Shown here: one piece after another, positions 40,697 through 50,690 of the stretch
How the letters are laid out: every line of letters starts with the position of its first letter
How positions within the stretch are numbered: the first letter of the stretch is position 1
Source of the DNA: Chryseobacterium herbae
Lineage (GTDB): Bacteria; Bacteroidota; Bacteroidia; Flavobacteriales; Weeksellaceae
Direction: 5' to 3'
Assembly (NCBI RefSeq): GCF_025154075.1
Contig: NZ_JAOAMU010000006.1
Location: 310,001 to 374,000 of the forward strand
Length of the DNA stretch: 64,000 nt
Notes under the pieces: generated by a model
Databases searched by the model: none
What the model was told of the DNA's origin: nothing
What the model saw: the letters and a program-made list of their open reading frames with translations, nothing else
Position numbers and translations under genes: made by a program

Positions 40697-41323
40697 ATGA
40701 AAAACAAATTATTAACAGCATTCTTTTTATCAGTATGCTTTGCTACACATGCACAAATAGGAATCAATACTCAAAACCCTCAGGGTGCATTTCACATCGA
40801 TGGAGGGAAAGATAACAATGCAAACAGTCTTCCTACACTTGTGCAACAGGCCAATGATGTTGTCCTGACTCCAGGCGGAAATCTGGGCATTGGCACTACA
40901 ATTCCGAACAGTGTTTTACAGGTAAACGGATCATTATCAATGCCTGTAGTCACTACAGACACTAACTATACTCTTACCGACAGAGATTATTCTGTCATTT
41001 TTACCGGGATATCAAAAGACGAAGCGAGTCATGTCACTTTTACGATACCAGATCCGGCTAGCTGCAAAGGACGTATCTACAAGATCACCTCTCTGAACGG
41101 CGGAACCAACGGTCATGGCGAATGGAATAGTGATTTCACCGCTTTTAAAGAATATGGTTTAACCTTAAGCCAACCTGTTATTTATGCAAAGGATGATGAT
41201 GGTTCAGTATTATCCTCTACACAGGTCTATGTACTTGGAAACAGCGCTGCCGGAACCAAAGGCCCGGGTGACAGAATCACCATACAAAGTGACGGAAAAA
41301 GGTGGTACTGTATTGATTACTGA
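40697..41323 (+). CDS. Exported surface protein, unknown
   Basis: From ATG 40697 (209 aa) the protein has a signal peptide (KLLTAFFLSVCFATHAQIGI) and the repeat motif seen in flavobacterial fibre or adhesin-like proteins (IGINTQNPQGAFHIDGG; GGNLGIGTTIPNSVLQVNGS). A beta-rich end (TDRDYSVIFTGISKD) follows. The start at 40652 would add a non-signal stretch. It probably acts outside the cell, function unknown. Confidence 0.75.
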   Translation: MKNKLLTAFFLSVCFATHAQIGINTQNPQGAFHIDGGKDNNANSLPTLVQQANDVVLTPGGNLGIGTTIPNSVLQVNGSLSMPVVTTDTNYTLTDRDYSVIFTGISKDEASHVTFTIPDPASCKGRIYKITSLNGGTNGHGEWNSDFTAFKEYGLTLSQPVIYAKDDDGSVLSSTQVYVLGNSAAGTKGPGDRITIQSDGKRWYCIDY

Positions 41324-41381
41324 TCAAGTATAAATTCCTCCATAATCACTACATTGCATCACAATAAATCAACCTAAAAAG

Positions 41382-41945
41382 ATGAACAAAATTATCATCA
41401 CAGCTATCGTTCTATCATTAAGCGCACTTAATCATGCTCATGCACAAAAAAAGATAACAGATAATAAGCCTGCTGCTCAGCAAAATACAACTAAAGAAGC
41501 TAAAGAAACTGAAAAAGCTAAAATCTGGATCACTCGCACCGTTGCCAATACTTTAAATAAAGCCAACGGCATGGCAGAAAATACCAATGAAGAGGCAGAG
41601 GGAAAACATAAACAAATCTATACCACTCAATATATGGCTTATAAAGATGATGCAGCAGAAACAGGTATGGATGGCGGTATGACGCGGAAAGCTTTCGAAA
41701 AGAAATGGGCTAAAGATTTTAACGTTCAATATGCAGGCGTAGGTAAAGGCTATCTGGTTTCCAATGCGTATTATGGGTTCATCGAAGTGACGCAATGTGT
41801 TTTCATAAAGAAGACCGGCAATGCTTATCTATTTGAAACCGTTATTACAGATACGGAAGCTAAGATTAATTATAAAAGAGATATCAAAGTAATTCCTTCC
41901 GGAAATTCTTTTCTGATTGCGGATGTGCTGGAATACAATCAATAA
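41382..41945 (+). CDS. Periplasmic/exported protein, unknown
   Basis: The 187-aa protein has a signal peptide (IIITAIVLSLSALNHAHAQ), a Thr/Lys-rich linker, and a domain with NKANGMAENTNEEAEGKHKQ. No family recognised. It is the first gene of a three-gene group with a MORN-repeat-like protein (12-bp gap). Confidence 0.65.
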   Translation: MNKIIITAIVLSLSALNHAHAQKKITDNKPAAQQNTTKEAKETEKAKIWITRTVANTLNKANGMAENTNEEAEGKHKQIYTTQYMAYKDDAAETGMDGGMTRKAFEKKWAKDFNVQYAGVGKGYLVSNAYYGFIEVTQCVFIKKTGNAYLFETVITDTEAKINYKRDIKVIPSGNSFLIADVLEYNQ

Positions 41946-41957
41946 CCTGAATTCACG

Positions 41958-42674
41958 ATGCCTACAATTCCTTTTTTAATCCTGTTCAAACTGTTTTATC
42001 TGGGAAGTTTTCCTGATCAGACAGGGGTTATTTATTTCGACGAAAACTGGCAGCCTGTATCCAAAAAGGAAATGGTCTACTATACACCGGTGCCTAAGCC
42101 CGTTGGGAAAAAGTATTTATTTAAAGATTATTACAAATCCGGAAAGCTTTATTTTGAAGCCTTATCCAATTCTAAAACGGAGAGAAAGTTTGATGGTGTG
42201 GCTAAATTTTATGCAGAAAACGGGCGCCTGATAGAATCTGCGGAACTTAAAAGCGGAGTTCTGAATGGTAAAGTTCATTCCTTTGATGAGACCGGCAGAA
42301 AAAAAGGAACTGCTTTTTATATCAATGGCAAACAGATGGTCTCAGATATGTATTATTATAAAGGTGATCCTGAAGGCTCTCCAGATTATGACGTCATTTT
42401 GATCAGGCAGGAAGATGAATTATTCGCGGAAATTATTTATGATGGTATGAGGTATGGGATTCGACAGGAGACTTATTTTATGGCCAAAGTAGTAGAAAGT
42501 TATGATGCTAACGGCAAACTGATAGGTATCGCTAAATTAAATCAGGCAGATCCTAATGGCAATGTCCTGGATTATTTAAAAGAACACAACCAGCCAGTTG
42601 AAGGAACTGTGGTAGAATACCTTTATCATCCCATGAGAGTTAATAAAATCATTCATCTCAAAAAACAAAAGTAA
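41958..42674 (+). CDS. YwqK/MORN-like repeat protein
   Basis: The 238-aa protein has MORN-like repeats (KDYYKSGKLYFEALSNSKTE; VAKFYAENGRLIESAELKSG; KVHSFDETGRKKGTAFYING), the pattern of the YwqK family. The start (PTIPFLILFKLFYLGSFPDQ) is hydrophobic and may be a signal anchor. It follows an exported protein and precedes a membrane protein with short gaps, so they may act in one envelope process. Confidence 0.7.
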   Translation: MPTIPFLILFKLFYLGSFPDQTGVIYFDENWQPVSKKEMVYYTPVPKPVGKKYLFKDYYKSGKLYFEALSNSKTERKFDGVAKFYAENGRLIESAELKSGVLNGKVHSFDETGRKKGTAFYINGKQMVSDMYYYKGDPEGSPDYDVILIRQEDELFAEIIYDGMRYGIRQETYFMAKVVESYDANGKLIGIAKLNQADPNGNVLDYLKEHNQPVEGTVVEYLYHPMRVNKIIHLKKQK

Positions 42675-42685
42675 CCGTATCCATC

Positions 42686-43195
42686 ATGCTTACACACATC
42701 AGAAAAGAGCCCCTTACCGCCGAAGAAAAGAAAAAACTAAAGTTTGTCCTAAAAACAAGAGTGATTATGGGATTGATTTTCATCCCTATTCTTCTTCCGG
42801 CTTTCATACTCATGGGTTACGCCGCCATTCAGGATATAATAAGCGGTACCACTGACGGAGGTACTTATTTTTGCATTGCTATGATCTTTTTTTGTACATT
42901 TCTGCTTATTCGGTTTGTGATTCCTTTTTATAAAAATTCTTTTAAAAATCTAAAGCGGGAAGATAAACTGGTTGTTGATACCGTTATTTTGTCCATCTCT
43001 AAAAACTGGACCAATAAAGGATTTAAATACAACATCCAGACAGAATACAGATTCATAGATTCGTGGTCTATAACGACTGTCATAAAACCCAGTCTTCCTT
43101 ATCATGAAATGTACGTTAACATGCCTATCACTATCCATTGTTTTGAAGATAACAGTATAGATATACTTTATATTGAGAAAACAAATGTAAAATAG
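42686..43195 (+). CDS. Two-TM membrane protein, unknown
   Basis: The 169-aa protein has two membrane helices (VIMGLIFIPILLPAFILMGY and TYFCIAMIFFCTFLLIRFVI) and a cytoplasmic or periplasmic domain with LKREDKLVVDTVILSISKNW. No family recognised. It lies 11 bp after the MORN-like gene. Confidence 0.6.
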   Translation: MLTHIRKEPLTAEEKKKLKFVLKTRVIMGLIFIPILLPAFILMGYAAIQDIISGTTDGGTYFCIAMIFFCTFLLIRFVIPFYKNSFKNLKREDKLVVDTVILSISKNWTNKGFKYNIQTEYRFIDSWSITTVIKPSLPYHEMYVNMPITIHCFEDNSIDILYIEKTNVK

Positions 43196-43514
43196 AGTAG
43201 TAGCCACAATTGTTAAACTTTAATCTTTAAACTTCCGATGGTTATAGCGTGATGTATTCCGAAAACAGCGCCGAAAAATACCAATCCAGATCATTTTTCA
43301 GGATAATCGAAAATGAGTAAAAAATTTAAATTAAAATAAAACTGAAAACAAATGAATTAAATACAAGAGAATAATTTTTTTATAATTTAAAATTCATGCT
43401 TTCAAAAAATCGGTAGAATAAATCACATAACACTCTGTTAATCAGCATTTAAATAAATAAAAAGAATCCAATTTGTATACTTTTTTTTCTAAATTTGAAT
43501 GATAAATATTTAAA
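43196..43514. other. Intergenic region with promoter
   Basis: This gene-free region is AT-rich. A TAAATTTG -7-like box at 43490-43497 lies just before the sugar dehydrogenase start; no well-spaced TTG is clear. Nothing else was seen. Confidence 0.5.
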
Positions 43515-44885
43515 ATGATGATAAAAATTTATACTCTCGCTATTGCTGTATTTATTAATGTTCAACTTTTTGCACAAGCAAACGATTATTCTGTAAGAGA
43601 AGTTAAAAGTGGATTATACATTCCCTGGGAAATGGTTAGTGCACCAGATGGTACTATTTGGTTTACACAAAGGCATGGTTCAATTTCGAGACTCAACCCG
43701 GTTACCGGTGCAATAAAGCAGCTTATCTTTGAACAAAACGTGTCCATCAATAACGGTGAAGGGGGAATGCTTGGTTTGGCTCTGCATCCTGATTTTCCTA
43801 ACACCCCTGAAGTATTTTGCTCTTACAATTATTTGGCCAACGGGAACGACTACCGGGAAAAATTAGTGGTGTACGAATATAACGCGACTACAGATGCACT
43901 TACCTATAAAAGATTAATAGTAGATTTTATAGATGCCGCCGTCATCCATAATGGCAGCCGTTTGCTCATTAACAATAATATGCTGTATATGACTACAGGT
44001 GATGCAGCAGATCAAAGTCTTCCTCAAAATACATCATCACTGAACGGTAAAATTCTCCGCTACAACCTGGATGGTACGATCCCCAGCGACAATCCTATCC
44101 CTGGCTCTGCGGTATGGAGCTATGGTCACCGTAATCCACAAGGGCTAACTATGATGGGGACTAAACTCGTTAGCAGTGAACACGGTCCCAGTAACGATGA
44201 CGAGATTAACATCATAGAAGCTGGCAGGAACTATGGCTGGCCCAATGTCGAAGGCTATTGTAATTTACCGGCGGAGATTACTTTCTGCAACGCCAACAAT
44301 GTTTATGAACCTGCTAAATCCTGGACCCCAACGATTGCCGTATGCGGTATTGATTTTTATACTCATTCGCTCTTCCCACAATGGCAAAATAAATTACTCC
44401 TGGCTTCATTGAAAAATCAGGCCATATATGTGCTGACATTCGATGCTAATCAAAACACTATCATTTCAGAAGTGGATATACCTCAGGTAAGTTTTGGAAG
44501 AATAAGGGATGTGTTAGCGGCACCTAATGGAAAAATTTATGTCAGCACGAGTAACTCAAATAGTGTGAACAACAAGATTGATAAAATTTACGAAATATAT
44601 GATCCTACACCCAACAATTTAGATACAGATGAAACCCCTAATTTAAAAAATAATTGGACGGCAAGTCCCGTTCCTGCCAATAATACCATCACCATACAAA
44701 ACAAATCGAATAGGGGCATCGCAGAGATTGATCTGGTAGACATGAGTGGAAAACTCATAAAACAACTGCATTCTCAAGGAAAACAAATGCAGATAGATAT
44801 TACCGGCCTGGCAGCAGGTTTCTATTACCTGAAAATTAAAGAAAATGGTTCTGTATCACAAATTTTAAAAATTCAGAAACTGTAA
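43515..44885 (+). CDS. T9SS-exported PQQ-dependent sugar dehydrogenase-like protein
   Basis: The 456-aa protein has a signal peptide, then a six-bladed propeller of the glucose/sorbosone dehydrogenase (GSDH) family (GLYIPWEMVSAPDGTIWFTQ; EGGMLGLALHPDF; VWSYGHRNPQGLTM; SSEHGPSNDDEINIIEAGRN). A C-terminal type IX secretion (Por) sorting domain of about 75 aa follows (ASPVPANNTITIQNKSNRGI, with GLAAGFYYLKIKENGS). It is probably cell-surface or secreted and oxidises sugars using PQQ. Substrate unknown. Confidence 0.85.
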   Translation: MMIKIYTLAIAVFINVQLFAQANDYSVREVKSGLYIPWEMVSAPDGTIWFTQRHGSISRLNPVTGAIKQLIFEQNVSINNGEGGMLGLALHPDFPNTPEVFCSYNYLANGNDYREKLVVYEYNATTDALTYKRLIVDFIDAAVIHNGSRLLINNNMLYMTTGDAADQSLPQNTSSLNGKILRYNLDGTIPSDNPIPGSAVWSYGHRNPQGLTMMGTKLVSSEHGPSNDDEINIIEAGRNYGWPNVEGYCNLPAEITFCNANNVYEPAKSWTPTIAVCGIDFYTHSLFPQWQNKLLLASLKNQAIYVLTFDANQNTIISEVDIPQVSFGRIRDVLAAPNGKIYVSTSNSNSVNNKIDKIYEIYDPTPNNLDTDETPNLKNNWTASPVPANNTITIQNKSNRGIAEIDLVDMSGKLIKQLHSQGKQMQIDITGLAAGFYYLKIKENGSVSQILKIQKL

Positions 44886-44995
44886 AGATATTTTTTAGGC
44901 TTCAAACCAAAAATGGGACAAATGTTCATTTGGTAACTACGAATATTCAGATAAAAGGTCAACACCCACATTAAAAAACATTTTGAACTAAAATT

Positions 44996-46321
44996 ATGAT
45001 AAAACAATTAAAAAAGCTAGCTGCAATTTCCAGTATCATTTTTCTGCTAGGGGCTTGTCAAGACGAAAGTATGCAACTATATTCTCCCTCACAGGAGGAA
45101 AATGTAAAAGCAAGTGCATTAAATCTTCGGAAAGGGGTTTTGGATTGTTCTGGGCAGGAGGAGCTTTTTACATCTCAGAAAAATTCTACAATAATACCTT
45201 GGGGAGGAGGGCTGATTCCCTATCGGTTTCCCTCTGATTATACCACATCCGAACGAACAATGATTCGGACTGCAATGGAAGACTGGGAAAATAAAACAGG
45301 TGCTGTAGTATTCATTAACGTAGACGATCCAAAGTCCAGTATCTTGCCCAAAATTGGATACAGTGAAGCTATTTATCAGGATATGCTAAGCTATTCTGGT
45401 CTTATTATGAAGCGTGTTGATAAGGGCTGTAGTGTGACAGATCAGGGTATTCCTATCACGAATAATTCTGGCACGACGACTATGAGACTTAGCCCTACCT
45501 GCGATCTGATAAGTATCAAACATGAACTTGGACATGTTTTAGGTTTGATACATGAACACCAGCGAAGCATTCGTAACAATTTTATACGATTTCCCAAAAG
45601 TACTTACGATGATATCCGTGTGCATTTTCCAAATAATATTCCGCAACTTATAAATGCATTATCTGTCGAAGTTCCTTCTTATGAAGATCCATTTCCCTTC
45701 GATTTTACATCTATTATGATGTATGGATCTTATCCTCGAAATAATATAGAGTTAAAAGACAGGCTAGAGCAGGAAAGTAAACCGCTTTATATGTCCAAAA
45801 GTAACTGTAGTTTGATTCAAAGACCTCAGGGTATATCTGAAAAGGATATTAAACTGATACGAAAGCTATATCCAAGGAAGCTCAGTATCTACAATATGAC
45901 AAATACAACAATGCCTATAACTGTTAGTTTTGGCGTCAATATGTACGCAGAGGAACAATATAATATTTTTCCGGGTACGAGTTTGGAATTGATTTACGAT
46001 GTGGAAACGGGATTCTGGTATTATGGAAGTATAGGCTCTTCTTCACGTGCTGTACTAGCACTAGATTTGGATGGAACCCATCTTGTAAGCCAAAACAATA
46101 TTGTCACCTTCCCAGAATCCATCGGGGCTCCAGCAATCATAAAATACCGGGCAGGAGTCGGTAATAATCACACTTTGGTAACTAACATCAAAACGGCTTC
46201 CAAAATGACCGTTCAGACTCGGCGGGTGAATGACTTTCAGCCAGTATCAAACCATTTTAAAGTAGAAACTTCCGTTACAGGAAATTCTATTCGCATGGCT
46301 ATACTTCCAAAAAATAGATAA
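44996..46321 (+). CDS. Astacin-like zinc metalloprotease, lipoprotein (flavastacin-like)
   Basis: The 441-aa protein has a lipoprotein signal (ISSIIFLLGACQDES, Cys21) and an M12A protease domain. It carries HELGHVLGLIHEHQR (H176, E177, H180, H186) and the Met-turn TSIMMYG, the canonical astacin zinc site. A C-terminal beta-rich domain (about 300-441; ISVLRRKLS-like YNMTNTTMPITVSFGVNM) follows. Flavastacin is a related secreted protease of Elizabethkingia/Chryseobacterium. It would act at the outer surface. Confidence 0.85.
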   Translation: MIKQLKKLAAISSIIFLLGACQDESMQLYSPSQEENVKASALNLRKGVLDCSGQEELFTSQKNSTIIPWGGGLIPYRFPSDYTTSERTMIRTAMEDWENKTGAVVFINVDDPKSSILPKIGYSEAIYQDMLSYSGLIMKRVDKGCSVTDQGIPITNNSGTTTMRLSPTCDLISIKHELGHVLGLIHEHQRSIRNNFIRFPKSTYDDIRVHFPNNIPQLINALSVEVPSYEDPFPFDFTSIMMYGSYPRNNIELKDRLEQESKPLYMSKSNCSLIQRPQGISEKDIKLIRKLYPRKLSIYNMTNTTMPITVSFGVNMYAEEQYNIFPGTSLELIYDVETGFWYYGSIGSSSRAVLALDLDGTHLVSQNNIVTFPESIGAPAIIKYRAGVGNNHTLVTNIKTASKMTVQTRRVNDFQPVSNHFKVETSVTGNSIRMAILPKNR

Positions 46322-46589
46322 AACATATCTAAAGTTAGTATAGTTAAAAAAATATAACAAACAACAAGATAGACATGTTTGCAGATTATAAATATTAGGT
46401 AGGGAATTCCTATCTAATATTTTATTTAGTTTACACATGCAGATATCATTTTGAGAGCTTTTTTTTCAATTTCTTTTTAAGCTATTTATTTTATAATCAT
46501 AAATCAGGTAAAATATTAAATTTAACATAATATAAATTATAGGCAAAATATAACTACAGAATCTTACCTTAAAAAGACAGCCATATCAA

Positions 46590-47183
46590 CTACTTTCCGA
46601 ATTTCTCTTCCAGATACTCTTTGACAACGCCTACAAAAGCTTCCTTTGTCATATACCTGTCCAGAAAGTCTTCCAGGCTTCCTTCATTCTCAATTTTCTG
46701 AAAATAAACTTCATGATCTGTACTGTAAACCGTTGGGTTTATAGGATTCGGATCTGTTAAGCATACAAAATAATGATCAGGATATCCGTACGAATAAATA
46801 ATACAGATAAAATCCATTTCTGTTCCCTGTACAGTTTTCCTGAGCTCATCTTCTTCTACAAAGCCGTCAAGCTCACCATCATCTTTTGAATCTTTTTTAA
46901 ATGGCGTAAACAGCCAGTCTTTATAAAAATCCTGTCCATACGTTTGCTCATGTTCTGAAAAATAATGCTCAATCAAATCTTCGTAGAATTTTTCATTATG
47001 ATCGACGTACGTCTCTTTATTCTTTTCGTAAAATGCATCAATCCCGTACACATCCCATTCTTTATCATACAGATAACCGCTGAATTGGATGCTTTGCCAG
47101 TTTTCGGCAAAGGTTTTGTCTGCACTGATATGATCTGTATTTCCGCCTAAAGCATTTAGTTTTTCTACTATTTTCGTATACAT
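46590..47183 (-). CDS. Acidic hypothetical protein, SMI1/KNR4-like in style
   Basis: The 197-aa protein is highly acidic (EKNKETYVDHNEKFYEDLIE; DDGELDGFVEEDELRKTVQG). It has a beta-rich end (YFVCLTDPNPINPTVYSTDH; EVYFQKIENEGSLEDFLDRY), recalling SMI1/KNR4 family immunity proteins. No toxin gene is next to it. It is 37 bp from the upstream hypothetical gene on the same strand, which is also acidic. Function unknown. Confidence 0.55.
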   Translation of the reverse strand: MYTKIVEKLNALGGNTDHISADKTFAENWQSIQFSGYLYDKEWDVYGIDAFYEKNKETYVDHNEKFYEDLIEHYFSEHEQTYGQDFYKDWLFTPFKKDSKDDGELDGFVEEDELRKTVQGTEMDFICIIYSYGYPDHYFVCLTDPNPINPTVYSTDHEVYFQKIENEGSLEDFLDRYMTKEAFVGVVKEYLEEKFGK

Positions 47184-47220
47184 TATGTTAAATTGATATT
47201 ATAACAGGTTTAAAATCAAA

Positions 47221-47739
47221 TTAATATTTTCCGTTATTCCGCAACTTTTCCGTTGTTTCTTCCTGACTGTACTCAAAATAATTCCCATTTTTATCCTTAT
47301 TTCTCTGGAACAGCTTTATATGATACTTTTTGAAATTCAGCTTCAAAAACTGATGAAAATAACCATTTCCAAAGCATACATAGTTGTAAAATTGTGCTAT
47401 AAAGCCCTCTGTGTAAGGGTTTTCAAATGTTTTCAACCGCCTTACGATCTCAGAAAGTTCAGTTTTTGTGATGTCTTCTACGATAATAGGTTCCGGTAAA
47501 GCAATATCAAAGGCCAGATTCTCCGCTCCATCCTCTTCCCACCACTCCCAAAGATTAAATCCGGACATCTCCTTCCCTGTCATTTCATGCAGCGTATTCT
47601 CAAGTTTTTGATAGGCTGAATGATCTTCATCTCCATGCTCATCACAGTAATCTGTATATTCTAAAATAAGCCGCAGTACCTCAGGGTAAAGCTTTTCAGC
47701 AGTAGTAAAATCAGGTTCAATTTCCCTTCGTAATTCCAT
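47221..47739 (-). CDS. Acidic hypothetical protein
   Basis: The 172-aa protein (DFTTAEKLYPEVLRLILEYT; SGFNLWEWWEEDGAENLAFD; FYNYVCFGNGYFHQFLKLNF) has no signal peptide. It is acidic like its downstream neighbour; the two could be a pair of immunity-like genes, but this is only suggestive. No family recognised. Confidence 0.6.
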   Translation of the reverse strand: MELRREIEPDFTTAEKLYPEVLRLILEYTDYCDEHGDEDHSAYQKLENTLHEMTGKEMSGFNLWEWWEEDGAENLAFDIALPEPIIVEDITKTELSEIVRRLKTFENPYTEGFIAQFYNYVCFGNGYFHQFLKLNFKKYHIKLFQRNKDKNGNYFEYSQEETTEKLRNNGKY

Positions 47740-47998
47740 ATCATCTAAGTAAAATTCCTTTCTCTACTAAATTACATAATTTTTAACGCCTTAATCATTT
47801 TGTTTCAGTCTCTTTTTACCTATATTTGATCTCAATACAATAAATATGAACCACGCGAGCTGTTTGCCTCCTCCAGGATTTTAATATTTTCAAATTCATT
47901 TGAAGTCTGTTCATGCCGTTAAATTTTTATCGGCTTAAATATCAGTACTTCAAATTCTGATAAAAAATAATATTACAAATCTTTACAGTTCATTCTCA

Positions 47999-48868
47999 AT
48001 GAAAAAATCATATTTATTATTGCATCTGGCCGTGATACTGGCCGGCTTTACAGGCATTTTCGGAAAATTAATATCCCTTAATGAAGGATTACTGGTCTGG
48101 TACAGGCTTTTCTTTTCGTCCATCATTTTATTTGTTATTTTAAAACTGCTGAGAATCCCCTATAGCATTTCTTCACGGGAAAAAGTCCGTATAATGAAAG
48201 CTGGGCTGCTCATCACGCTTCACTGGCTTTTTTTCTATGCCAGTATTAAATACTCCAATATTTCAATCGGCGTGGTTTGTTATTGTCTGACCAGTTTTTT
48301 CACCGCGGTATTCAAACCTTTAATTGATAAGGAGAAATTCAAAATCTCAGAGCTGCTTCTCAGTATATTTACTTTGTTCGGTATCAGTCTGATCTTTCAT
48401 TTTGATACTTCTTATCAGCTTGGAATTATTTTAGGGGTAATTTCTTCTGCTTTTGGTGCGCTCTATACCATTTATAATAACCGGCTGGTGAGGCATTTTG
48501 ACACCAAAGTCATCAACTTTTATCAGATGATTGGCGGAACTTTAGGCCTCGGAGCAATTTTGCCCATATACCTCTTCATTTTCCCGGCAGATAGCATAGT
48601 TCCTGACTTAAAAAACACCGCTTATTTGGGTGTTTTAGCACTTTTTTGCACGGTGGGATTATATGTGACCTTTGCAGAGGTTTTAAAGAAAATTCCGGCC
48701 TTCACCGTGAATTTAACGTTCAATCTGGAACCGGTTTATGCGATCATTATGGCATTTCTATTTTTCGGGGAAAGCAAAGAAGTTGGTTCGGCATTCTATA
48801 TAGGAATTTCCTTGATCATTACATCGGTTGTTTTGCAGACGCTGATTTCAATTCGGAAAAAAGTATAA
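47999..48868 (+). CDS. DMT-superfamily (EamA) transporter
   Basis: The 289-aa protein has about ten membrane segments in two EamA repeats (LLHLAVILAGFTGIFGKLIS; TLHWLFFYASIKYSNISIGV; TVGLYVTFAEVLKKIPAFTV; NLEPVYAIIMAFLFFGESKE). EamA proteins export or import small metabolites. Substrate unknown. It is monocistronic and followed by a terminator. Confidence 0.85.
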   Translation: MKKSYLLLHLAVILAGFTGIFGKLISLNEGLLVWYRLFFSSIILFVILKLLRIPYSISSREKVRIMKAGLLITLHWLFFYASIKYSNISIGVVCYCLTSFFTAVFKPLIDKEKFKISELLLSIFTLFGISLIFHFDTSYQLGIILGVISSAFGALYTIYNNRLVRHFDTKVINFYQMIGGTLGLGAILPIYLFIFPADSIVPDLKNTAYLGVLALFCTVGLYVTFAEVLKKIPAFTVNLTFNLEPVYAIIMAFLFFGESKEVGSAFYIGISLIITSVVLQTLISIRKKV

Positions 48869-48880
48869 TTCATTCATTCA

Positions 48881-48918
48881 AACAAAGCGCAGAGATTTTA
48901 TATTCTCTGCGTTTTGTT
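48881..48918 (+). terminator. Intrinsic terminator of the EamA gene
   Basis: CGCAGAGA (48888-48895) pairs with TCTCTGCG (48904-48911), flanked by A- and T-rich arms that extend the stem. Confidence 0.75.
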
Positions 48919-49021
48919 TAATAATGTAAATCACAATTTGGAGATCTGTTATAAAATATCCTTACCTCCAATTTTATTTAGTAGTTTTAAAGCTAATTGA
49001 TGAAAAATAAATGATTTAACA

Positions 49022-49834
49022 ATGAACTATCAAACCTTCCAACCACGTCCTGAACTCTCCGCTCTTATCAAGTGCTATTGGACTTTGGAAGGCCCTGAGG
49101 AAGAAGTTCCTCAACAGCAAACCATTGTTCCAGACGGTTGTATGGAAATGATCTTTCATTATGGCGATCTTTACAAACAGTATATGGATGATGGCCAGGC
49201 GGTAGTTCAGCCCAGAAGCTGTGTTTTTGGCCAGCTGACTAAACCATTGGTTATAGAATCCACAGGGACTACAGGAATGTTCTCTGTCCGTTTTCAGTAT
49301 GAAGGATTTATTCCATTTGCTACGATTCCGATTAAAGAAATGGATGATAAAGCGGTTCCGCTCGATCAACTCTTCGGAGAAAATGGAAGTGAGCTGGAGA
49401 AAAATATGCTGACATCCAAAACAACTGAAGAAAAAATACAGATTGTTGAAGAATTTTTACTCAGAAAACTGGATGCCAATGCCATTGACAAAATTGTACG
49501 ATCTACGATAGATACCATTATTACCGCTAATGGTCAGATTTCAATCGGTGAACTTTCTAAGCAGACCAACATCAACCGTCGGCAGCTGGAACGAAAGTTT
49601 TCCTCTGCCATAGGTTTAAGTCCTAAGCAACTTTCAAAAACAATAAGACTGCAAACCACACTAAAACTCTTGCTTAATAAGGAATTTACAACCCTTACCG
49701 CCTTAGCACATGAATCCGAATACTATGACCAGGCCCATTTTATAAAAGATTTCAAAGAATTTACCGGATTGACTCCGAAAGAATTTTATGGCGAAAATCT
49801 GAAAATGTCTTTCCTTTTTTTCGGAACAGATTAA
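49022..49834 (+). CDS. AraC-family transcriptional regulator
   Basis: The 270-aa protein has an N-terminal DUF6597-like sensory part (YQTFQPRPELSALIKCYWTL; SVRFQYEGFIPFATIPIKEM). It has a C-terminal pair of HTHs typical of AraC (ISIGELSKQTNINRRQLERK; FSSAIGLSPKQLSKTIRLQT; YYDQAHFIKDFKEFTGLTPK). Effector and targets unknown; the following exported protein gene is a candidate. Confidence 0.85.
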   Translation: MNYQTFQPRPELSALIKCYWTLEGPEEEVPQQQTIVPDGCMEMIFHYGDLYKQYMDDGQAVVQPRSCVFGQLTKPLVIESTGTTGMFSVRFQYEGFIPFATIPIKEMDDKAVPLDQLFGENGSELEKNMLTSKTTEEKIQIVEEFLLRKLDANAIDKIVRSTIDTIITANGQISIGELSKQTNINRRQLERKFSSAIGLSPKQLSKTIRLQTTLKLLLNKEFTTLTALAHESEYYDQAHFIKDFKEFTGLTPKEFYGENLKMSFLFFGTD

Positions 49835-49905
49835 CCTTGTCGCATTTTTACAATTTTAACCTTAATCATATGTTGAACTTTGTCTTCATAACAAAATATA
49901 AGACA

Positions 49906-50379
49906 ATGAAAACAAAACTGATTCTCTCCGCCATCGTACTGGCTATTCTCTCTGCCTGGACCATCCAACCAAATGAACTTCAAAAACTGGAATGGCTCAT
50001 CGGTACCTGGGAAACCAAAACGCCCAAAGGAAGCCTCTATGAAACCTGGACTAGAAAAAGCGACACCGAATTCCAGGGAAAAAGCTACTTCCTGAATAAA
50101 AAAGACACCATTATGTTTGAATTTGTAAGGCTGGTAGAAAAGGATAAAAAGCTACATTATATGGTATCCGTAAAGGGTCAGCATGATGAAGTTCCCGTTG
50201 ATTTTGTCTCAACATCCGATTCAAATCCTACCTCTCTTATCTTTGAAAACCTACAGAATGATTTCCCACAAATCATTACCTATAAAAAAATTAGTAAGAA
50301 TTCTCTAATTGCCGAAATCTCAGGCACCCTCAAAGGCAAAAAAAAGAATGAAATATTTGCAATGAAAAAGATAAAATAA
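49906..50379 (+). CDS. Exported DUF6265-like protein
   Basis: From ATG 49906 (157 aa) there is a signal-like start (TKLILSAIVLAILSAWTIQP), then ELQKLEWLIGTWETKTPKGS and SLYETWTRKSDTEFQGKSYF, the pattern of DUF6265. The end is beta-rich. The earlier ATG at 49837 gives an unlikely N-terminal extension. Function unknown. Confidence 0.65.
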   Translation: MKTKLILSAIVLAILSAWTIQPNELQKLEWLIGTWETKTPKGSLYETWTRKSDTEFQGKSYFLNKKDTIMFEFVRLVEKDKKLHYMVSVKGQHDEVPVDFVSTSDSNPTSLIFENLQNDFPQIITYKKISKNSLIAEISGTLKGKKKNEIFAMKKIK

Positions 50380-50690
50380 CAACACTGAATTTTAACAGAG
50401 CATTCTTAACGAAAGAAAAGATATTTAAATTTAAAGAGAAGGCTCGGCCGCCGAAGGCGGCCAGCTAAACTTTCGCTTCATCAGGACGTATATTTATAGT
50501 TTCCCGCAGATCACACAAATTACACAGATTATATTTTAATTGAAATACATCAAATTATTAAAAGTATAAGCAAACATCTGTTCAATCTGTTTAATCTGCG
50601 AGAGATAAAGATATAGGTTTCATCAATAAGCTCTCGAATCAACTATTCAGGAGCTTTTCTATTTAAAATCAACAATTTATCAAAAAAAAC
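50380..50690. repeat. Intergenic region with REP-like repeats
   Basis: The region has no gene. A GC-rich hairpin GGCCGCCGAAGGCGGCC lies at about 50445-50465. From 50500 to 50605 there is an inverted pair of repeats: CCCGCAGATCACACAAATT on one side and CATCTGTTCAATCTGTTTAA with TCTGCGAGAG on the other. A similar unit occurs at 53805-53900. These look like dispersed palindromic elements. Confidence 0.55.
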
